A stretch of 64,000 nt of DNA from Vagococcus entomophilus (GTDB lineage Bacteria; Bacillota; Bacilli; Lactobacillales; Vagococcaceae), in NCBI RefSeq assembly GCF_003987595.1, contig NZ_NGJZ01000001.1, positions 1,196,241 to 1,260,240 of the forward strand, in the 5' to 3' direction. The translations under genes and the position numbers were made by a program. Shown piece after piece: positions 63,992 through 64,000 of this stretch (within the stretch, counting starts at the first letter, position 1; every line of letters begins with the position of its first letter). The notes beneath the pieces were generated by a model, which worked only from the letters and a program-made list of their open reading frames with translations, was not told the origin of the DNA and made no database searches.

Positions 63992-64000
63992 CTTCGTGTC

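Overview
The window looks like chromosomal DNA of a low-GC Gram-positive coccus in the Lactobacillales, most like Enterococcus or a close relative such as Vagococcus, Tetragenococcus or Melissococcus. This rests on the relQ-nadK-rluD-mgtE and spxH-pepF-coiA neighbourhoods, the uvrBA / rapZ-yvcK-whiA / clpP block, the complete mvaK1-mvaD-mvaK2-fni mevalonate operon, ltaS, LPXTG surface proteins, and a 5S rRNA followed by twelve tRNA genes. Genus is inferred from gene content only.

Layout. 0-5.7 kb: trmL, rlmA, an amino acid permease, cutC, an orphan hemG-type flavodoxin and mgtE. 5.7-15 kb: rluD-type synthase, nadK and relQ on the minus strand; a CYTH protein and spxH on the plus strand; pepF and coiA (minus); ltaS (plus). 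15-19 kb: an FtsX-like permease with an ABC 'ATPase' that has lost its catalytic motifs, facing a membrane protein / response regulator / sensor kinase operon that resembles CroRS. 19-25 kb: HAD phosphatase, VIT family, YczE-like and CorC-like membrane proteins, clpP with a CtsR operator, and a cytosolic DsbA-like protein. 25-34 kb: an RpiR regulator, whiA, yvcK, rapZ, uvrA and uvrB, with an SOS box upstream of uvrB. 34-40.5 kb: glnPQ-type ABC importer and the mevalonate operon. 40.7-54.5 kb is more accessory: a small basic protein with two IYAxL motifs, a PatB/MalY lyase, a 1819-residue LPXTG-anchored subtilase, an Rgg-family regulator, two PTS permeases, a YdcF protein and a Cas2-like orphan. 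54.6-62.7 kb is an accessory island bracketed by two near-identical tRNA-Gln/tRNA-His pairs. It holds a HIT protein, a LytTR regulatory cassette, a NUDIX hydrolase, a P-loop kinase, decayed genes, a tRNA-Leu remnant and an unusual MucBP surface protein. 62.7-64 kb is the tRNA array and 5S rRNA, all on the minus strand.

The most interesting system is at 42.9-49.5 kb. An Rgg-family (RRNPP) regulator is followed on the same strand by a 15-codon hydrophobic micro-ORF with an excellent Shine-Dalgarno sequence, an 11-bp-period direct repeat, a terminator, and then the giant secreted protease. This resembles ComR/ComS and RopB-SIP-SpeB peptide signalling and is a candidate quorum-sensing circuit controlling a cell-wall protease.

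Other notable items are an LPXTG sorting signal in the middle of a surface protein, followed by a second signal-peptide-like segment; the pseudo-ABC-ATPase; a structured leader with its own promoter upstream of trmL; and tRNA duplication and decay flanking the island. All functional calls come from sequence reading alone; no database search was run.
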